A stretch of 64,000 nucleotides of DNA, taken from the NCBI GenBank assembly GCA_023614405.1, contig CM042697.1, positions 187,797,189-187,861,188 of the forward strand, given 5' to 3'. This document shows positions 58,675-64,000 of this stretch, one piece after another. Below the pieces are notes generated by a model that ran no database searches, had not been told where the DNA came from, and saw only the letters and a program-made list of their open reading frames with translations. Position 1 is the first letter of the stretch. Every line of letters starts with the position of its first letter. The translations under genes were made by a program, and so were the position numbers. The stretch comes from Avena insularis. Its lineage: Eukaryota; Streptophyta; Magnoliopsida; Poales; Poaceae.

Positions 58675-59479
58675 TAAGTTTACAACTAACATATCTAATG
58701 TTTCTTGCATCCTGGTGTTGGGTCTAACAACTCTCTTCATATCTAACACCTAAGTTGCAGATATAAACACCTAAATTGTTTACGAGAATAAATCATAGCT
58801 GCACAATTTTTATTTTCACTAAGTTGATGCAGAGGGGGTTTAGATCAAAACTTTGATAGGTTTCCATCTAAAACCTAAGTTGTTTTGCTCATATAGCACC
58901 CTTAGTTTCCTGTATTGGTGCTGATGGTTGTTTGCTAGCCTGTGCAAACCCAGTTTGACCGGTTTGGATGGCTTAGGCTAGTATAAATTTTTGTACTATC
59001 TCCAAACTTGAGATTGGGCTTGTGAATGAATTAGTACTACAAAATTTTGTCTGGTTTGAACAGTTTGGATGGTGTCAGATTTTGCACACCCTTAGTTGTT
59101 TGTGCTCAAAATAAAAGGGATCCTGGAACAGATTTTGTTCTAGAACCTGAGTACATACAAATCATAATCCAGAAGTAAAAGGAGACCAATAGAGAGGGGG
59201 GGGGATAAAGGTGCTTCGTTGGGGAATTCAGGCTTGTGTGAAGTGATTACCTTTTTTTGTACTTTCTCTGGATTTTGATTTTTTAATCATGGCAGTCCGA
59301 AGAAGATCGCAGGTTCTAATGGAGATCTGAAGGATGAGGAAGGAGAGATTTTGTGTTGTGGAGAAAGGCAGAGAGAGGGTAATCACGTGGCCACGGAGGG
59401 GGCTAGGAGAGGTTGGCATGAGGAATTTGGAATTTGGCGCACGGGCTTGGCCTTTGACAACACGTTCTTGGGAGGGGAA
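58675..59479. other. right flank up to element Y
   Basis: CTAAGTTG-like words persist near 58750 and 58880. 59230-59480 has a purine-rich stretch with a 63-codon minus frame, without family match. The LTR of Y starts at 59480 after GGAGGGGAA. Confidence 0.35.
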
Positions 59480-60370
59480 TGTAGCACCCCGGTAAATCCC
59501 TAACTAGAAAATTGATTGTTATTTTATTTTTCTTTCATCATCATGACATCATTATGCACCATCATCATGTTTATCATGCCACATTGCATGTAACCTATTG
59601 TTTCACTTGTATTTGGGTCTTGTTATTTGTATTTGCCTCACTGTATGTTTTCCATATCTCTATCCTAATTCTAGTTGGCGCCATATATGTTGGAACCATA
59701 ATGTCTATTTGCATCTTGTGTCTTGCTATTTATATATTTGACAAATGTCCGAATTGAGTTGGGGGCATATGTTTTTTAATTCTTTCCATCTACTAACATG
59801 CTACTATATCTTATCATTTGATCTGGTTACAATTCCACCATACATTCTACCATACGGGCTTCTTCTATTTTTTTGGTTTGGATTTAATTCATGACCATGT
59901 GTATTTGTGTGGGTCCATCCTTTTAAATTGCCATATTTAAATCCTAGTGCTTGTCACTATCTTTCGCTCTCTAATATGCATGTGCCATATTCCGTTTATT
60001 CTCTTTATAGTGCAAATGCACTTCTAGACTCATAAAATCACAAACCATCCTTGTGACTTTTCTTCTTGTTTTAAATCCATTTGATCTATGTTTTGTGTTT
60101 TGAATTTAATCCAAACCATCTATCTAACCCCCTCTTGATCCACACCAACCTTGGACCATGCCATCTAAACCTAACACCCTATATAATCCTAATTATGGCC
60201 ATGTACTCATGTACATATATATGTGTATGTGTATGTGTATGTGTGTGCACGTGATATTACTTCGTTTTCCACCCGCATGAAAGTTCCTGGTGGGCGCCTT
60301 TGAATCGTTTCTATACGGGTTTTAGCGGGAATCGCTAAGACTTGCATATGGAGGATCTGAGGGTGTTACA
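59480..60370 (+). repeat. Y 5' LTR, internally deleted
   Basis: Matches the 3' LTR for about 770 bp, to the GTGTATGT microsatellite near 60250, then jumps to a 115-bp end segment. More than 2 kb present in the 3' LTR is missing. The microsatellite has more repeats here than in the 3' copy. Confidence 0.75.
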
Positions 60371-61083
60371 GAGTGGTATCAGAGATCAACAGTTGCGATA
60401 CCCCATTGGTCCAGCCTGTAGGATAACCTAGCTAACATACGTTGTAGAGTGTCAAAATTATTTTTGGGAAAATCGGTTGGATAGATCTAATTAGGCATGC
60501 TTTTACTCCTTAACCCTCTGCTATACTCCTCTTACCTCTGCGTGTTTTGAATCTGCCCTCTTACATTTTTCTTCGAGTCCAGGAATTTTTGTGGTTGGGT
60601 TTCCGTCGTACCTTCAGGGTTTCGCTTCCATCCACTTGTAACCTGCATCGCTCCTTTGTTTCCGAACATTGCTTGTTGAGATCTTCAGTCTAAATTCTGA
60701 GAGTTGGTTGCATAATTCTCCTATTCATGTGCAGAGTAATGCTTTGGGTGCGCGATGGACTGATCACCATCCGACTACTCTTATCATTCGCTCTTGTACA
60801 TTGAATCATTGGATCAAGGAATTATACTCCTCCCATAGAAGTTAGAGGTGGCCTTACCCGTCGGAGACCTTTACCTTCGTCTTTGTTTTCCCGGAGTGTT
60901 CTCTCGACGAATGTAAGCAACGATCCCTTGTTGGTGGTGTCGCTGATTTCAAGATGGAGCAAGAATCTTTGTTAGTGGTGTCTCGAAGGTCTACCCGAAG
61001 TGAGAAGATTCAGATCATCGACCTTCTTCCCCGTACCATGAGGCGGATCTCGAGGGAGAGATCCATTGTTAGTGGTATCGAAT
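60371..61083 (+). other. Y internal region (non-coding)
   Basis: About 0.71 kb. It carries the PBS, a conserved GATAGATCT block shared with X, and three copies of a TTGTTAGTGGTGTC-like phrase near 60928, 60970 and 61066, the last directly before the 3' LTR. No open frame of note. Confidence 0.7.
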
Positions 61084-64000
61084 TATAGCACCCCGGTAAA
61101 TCCCTAACTAGAAAATTGATTTTTTTTCATCATCATGATATCATTATGCATCATCATCATGTTCATCATGCCACATTGTATGTAACCTATAATTAAATTG
61201 TTTCACTTGTATTTGGGTCTTGTTATTTGTATTGCCTCTCTGTCTATTTTGCCATATCTCTATCCTAATTCTAGCTGGCGCCATATATGTTGTAACCATA
61301 ATGTTTATTTGCATCTTGAGTCTTGCTATTTATACATTTGACAAATGCCCGAATTGAGTTGGGGGCATATCTTTTTAATTCTTTCCATCTACTAACATGC
61401 TACTATATCTTCTCATTTGATCTGGTTACAATTCCACCATACATGCTACCATACGGGCTTCTTCTATTTTTTTTTGTTTGGATTTAATTCATGCCCATGT
61501 GTATTTGTGTGGGTCCATCCTTTTAAATTGCCATATTTAAATCCTAGTGCTTGTCACTATCTTTCGCTCTCTAATATGCATGTGCCATATTCCGTTTATT
61601 ATCTTTATAGTGCAAATGCACTTCTAGACTCATAAAATCATAAACCATCCTTGTGACTTTTCTTCTTGTTTTAAATCCATTTGATCTATGTTTTGTGTTT
61701 TGAATTTAATCCAAACCATCTATCTAACCCCCTCTTGATCCACACCAACCTTGGACCATGCCATCTAAACCTAACACCCTATATAATCCTAATTGTGGCC
61801 ATGTACTCATGTACATATATATGTGTATGTGTGTGCATGTGAATATCTCCCCCTCCATTCTATACTTGGCAATCAGCAAGCTGTCTCTCGCTGTTGGTCC
61901 CATCTCTCTTTCTCTAGGCCAGCATGAATAGGATCATGCCTTTATTGTGTGCCTTTTCCTCCCTCCCTACCTTTTCCCTCTCTCTCCCTAACCATAAAGC
62001 AAGAAGCAGCACTTACCATACCACCTCCACCATCCCATCTCGATCTGGATCTCAGCCAGATCAAGAGGCCTCCCTTCTCCCTCCCCCAAGGCACCCCATC
62101 GCTATCTAAACCTTCCCCATAGCCATACCTTGCTGGCCGACGAGCTACTACGCGTCAAGCAGAGCCGAGAGCACCTGGGGTTTCCCCATCCTCCTTTGCA
62201 TCGCCTCGTACCAGGGATCGTGCCGGGAGTTCGCCGGAGCAGCCCTGCCGCCGCCATGCCCGTGGACAACCAACGCCGCCGGAGCACAAGCCGGTCACAA
62301 GATCTCCTACACCCGGACTAGCTCGGCTAGCACAGGGTGCATGGTGAGCAACTCTCCTTCCTCCTAGACATCCCCGTGCCCTCTCTACTACTTCACCATC
62401 AGCGATCCTTCTGTCGAGCAACCTGGCTGCACTGCGCCCGTCGTCGTCTTTTGCATGTTCTCGTAGATTCCGTCGTCGCCGACCATATACACCTGTTCCT
62501 CGTGATTGGCCTCGTCGAGGAACCCCTCCTCATGCTCTCCTGGGCCTCCTTTCACCAGAGTCGCTTGCCGCGCACAAGCTACACCGCACTGCATGAACAT
62601 TTATTCAAACGAGCTAGCTTGTTTTGCATACATCTTTGGTTCAGCAGGGTGCCTATGTGCTTCCATGACCACGCCCATGTCTTTGCTGTTGCCTCATGCA
62701 CGCACTGAACGCACATATGTGCCTCTAGATGCTTTTGTTGTCCGCATACACACGCAGGTTTGGAGCGTGCAAGTTATGATCGTCAGTGTCTTTTCTGTTA
62801 CAGACAGGCCTTCGTCGAGGTTCAGTTAAACAAATAAATAACTAAGCCCCTTTCTTCACTATTCGAAGGAGCAGTTAAGTGGCTTGCTCCTTGCGTCTAC
62901 CCTCTGTAGATTAAAAGTTTGAATTCATCCTCGACAGGATTTAATCCCACCTCTTTGGTATTTTTTTAGCTCTACAAACTGCATGTTATTTGCCCAGGTT
63001 ATCTGTGCTCTCACGTTGGACACAAACATAACTGCAACTTAGTACTTGATACAGCACTATGCCTTTACTCTTTTGTTCCTGATATCAAATCACCAAAGCT
63101 AAAACATTATTCGACTCCTTTTACCATTATTATTTTTAGACATACTTTGTCTAGAAATTTGTTCAAGTACATTCGCTCGATGGATTTGGCACAATCAACT
63201 CTACAGCCTAGTCGAACTGTCATATGCAGTTTATCAGGAGACCCAAGTTCAAATCTCTATGGCCTCTATACAGTTTTTTTTCCTCGAAAGCTTTATCTAA
63301 TCCAGCACCGTTGCTCTTCCTTGGTCCAATTCGTGGCCTGTAGCTTTTCTGTCGCCAGTAGCACTAAGTCCGTCTCAATCTCTGCCTAAATGTTTTATCC
63401 ATTTTAGTTGTATTATAGATTTTTCTTATTTCAAAGCTCTCAATCTATAAATCTAATAAACATAAATTATATATCTTTTCCTATTAGAAAAATGCGTTGA
63501 ACATTAATATGCCATCCATGCTTATGTTTGCATCATGTATCACGTCATTTAGTGGAAGTTTTGAATATCATCTATTAAGTAACATGAGGAGTAATTGGGA
63601 AATGCTTACAATAATTTCCCTTCTTTATTGAAAATTGTGTAATCCACCCATGCCCTGCTTTTGTATGCTAAACGACATTTTATTTTGGTGTTAGAAAACA
63701 ACTTGAACCTTTTTTAATTTACGGGATTTTAGTTTAGCTTAATATTGCCTAATTGGATCACACATTCACCATTGCATACATTATACATGCATCATGCTCG
63801 ATCTTTTGCCGTAGTATTAAATAGTGCATCCAATGTTTCTTCTAGTGCTTTGCTTCTTCATGGATTAGGCCGATGAGTGGATGCGAGTGTCAACCTAATC
63901 TTCGGATGAATCTTCGGCAATATTTTCAGGCGAGCATTCTCCCCCTTTCTACTATTTTATATTTCTAGTCTTTATTTTCTCCTGTTGATCTATTGCTATC
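61084..64000 (+). repeat. Y 3' LTR (right end outside window)
   Basis: Begins TATAGCACCCCGG, where the 5' LTR has TGTAGCACC, so the terminal TG has become TA. It holds a GC-rich island at about 61920-62820 with low-complexity frames of 60-123 codons and no protein family. A further AT-rich part ends in sequence related to the X LTR. Confidence 0.7.

Larger units (their letters stand above)
59480..64000 (+). mobile_element. Y: large-LTR non-autonomous element related to X, runs off the window
   Basis: The 5' LTR (59480-60370) starts TGTAGCACCCCGG and ends GGTGTTACA. The PBS TGGTATCAGAG begins at 60374. The internal region is about 0.71 kb and includes GATACCCCATTGGTCCAGCC, shared with X. It ends TTAGTGGTATCG next to the 3' LTR at 61084. 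There is no gag or pol. The 3' LTR continues to the window edge, where 63890-64000 matches the reverse complement of X LTR sequence near 30330-30420. X and Y are therefore related families in opposite orientations. Confidence 0.8.

Noticed and set aside
62337..62708. 123-codon frame in the Y 3' LTR
   Set aside because: Same reasoning: it lies in an LTR GC island and opposite-strand frames are equally long.

Overview
The window is a stretch of a large, repeat-rich grass genome, most likely Triticeae (wheat, barley, rye or Aegilops). The evidence is long LTR retrotransposons nested in one another, LTR starts of Triticeae type (TGTTGGAGATATGCCCTAG for a Ty1/copia element, TGTGCTGATACGTCGG for an Athila-lineage Ty3/gypsy element), Stowaway, Tourist-like and Mutator-type MITEs, and an almost complete lack of intact host genes. 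By my boundaries about 80 percent of the window is recognisable transposon. I found no tRNA or rRNA gene and nothing bacterial.

Regions. (1) 260-3717: a decayed, 3'-truncated LINE on the minus strand. It is followed at 3892-4071 by one signal-peptide-coding exon on the minus strand, possibly the first exon of a secreted thioredoxin-like gene. (2) 4526-5167 and 6557-6965: Tourist-like MITEs; the first contains a second copy of its own family. (3) 9433-9998: remnant exons of a SEC14-like lipid-transfer gene on the plus strand, followed by a Mutator-type MITE (10032-10228) and a Stowaway (11553-11750). (4) 12246-14288: a small internally deleted copia element with 131-bp LTRs and a CTAAC target duplication. 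(5) 15455-55700: a 40-kb complex whose backbone is a tandem Athila-like element, called H here, arranged LTR-internal-LTR-internal-LTR. (6) 55701-59479: host-like flank with a degenerate 65-70-bp tandem array beside a FAR1-like fragment, and a Stowaway. (7) 59480 to the window end: a large-LTR element, called Y, whose 3' LTR runs to the edge.

Nesting inside H. Internal region A was hit by X, a minus-strand element with 3.5-kb LTRs and only about 0.79 kb of internal DNA. The X/H border was later removed by a deletion. A full-length copia element, called B (19034-27973), sits in the X 3' LTR. Z, a 6.3-kb single-LTR-like element with CCACT duplications, also sits in internal region A. Z2, a 4.8-kb relative in reverse orientation with CTAAA duplications, sits in internal region B. 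H carries only gag and a retropepsin-like domain and no reverse transcriptase, and X, Y, Z and Z2 have no recognisable coding capacity. All of these must have depended on proteins supplied by other elements.

No intact protein-coding host gene could be demonstrated. I see no evidence for a novel enzymatic or defence system. The notable signals are structural: the tandem H array, a deletion scar with an apparent inverted templated filler, a duplicated primer-binding site, gene-like GC islands inside giant LTRs, a stop codon inside protease shared by both H copies, and the tandem array.
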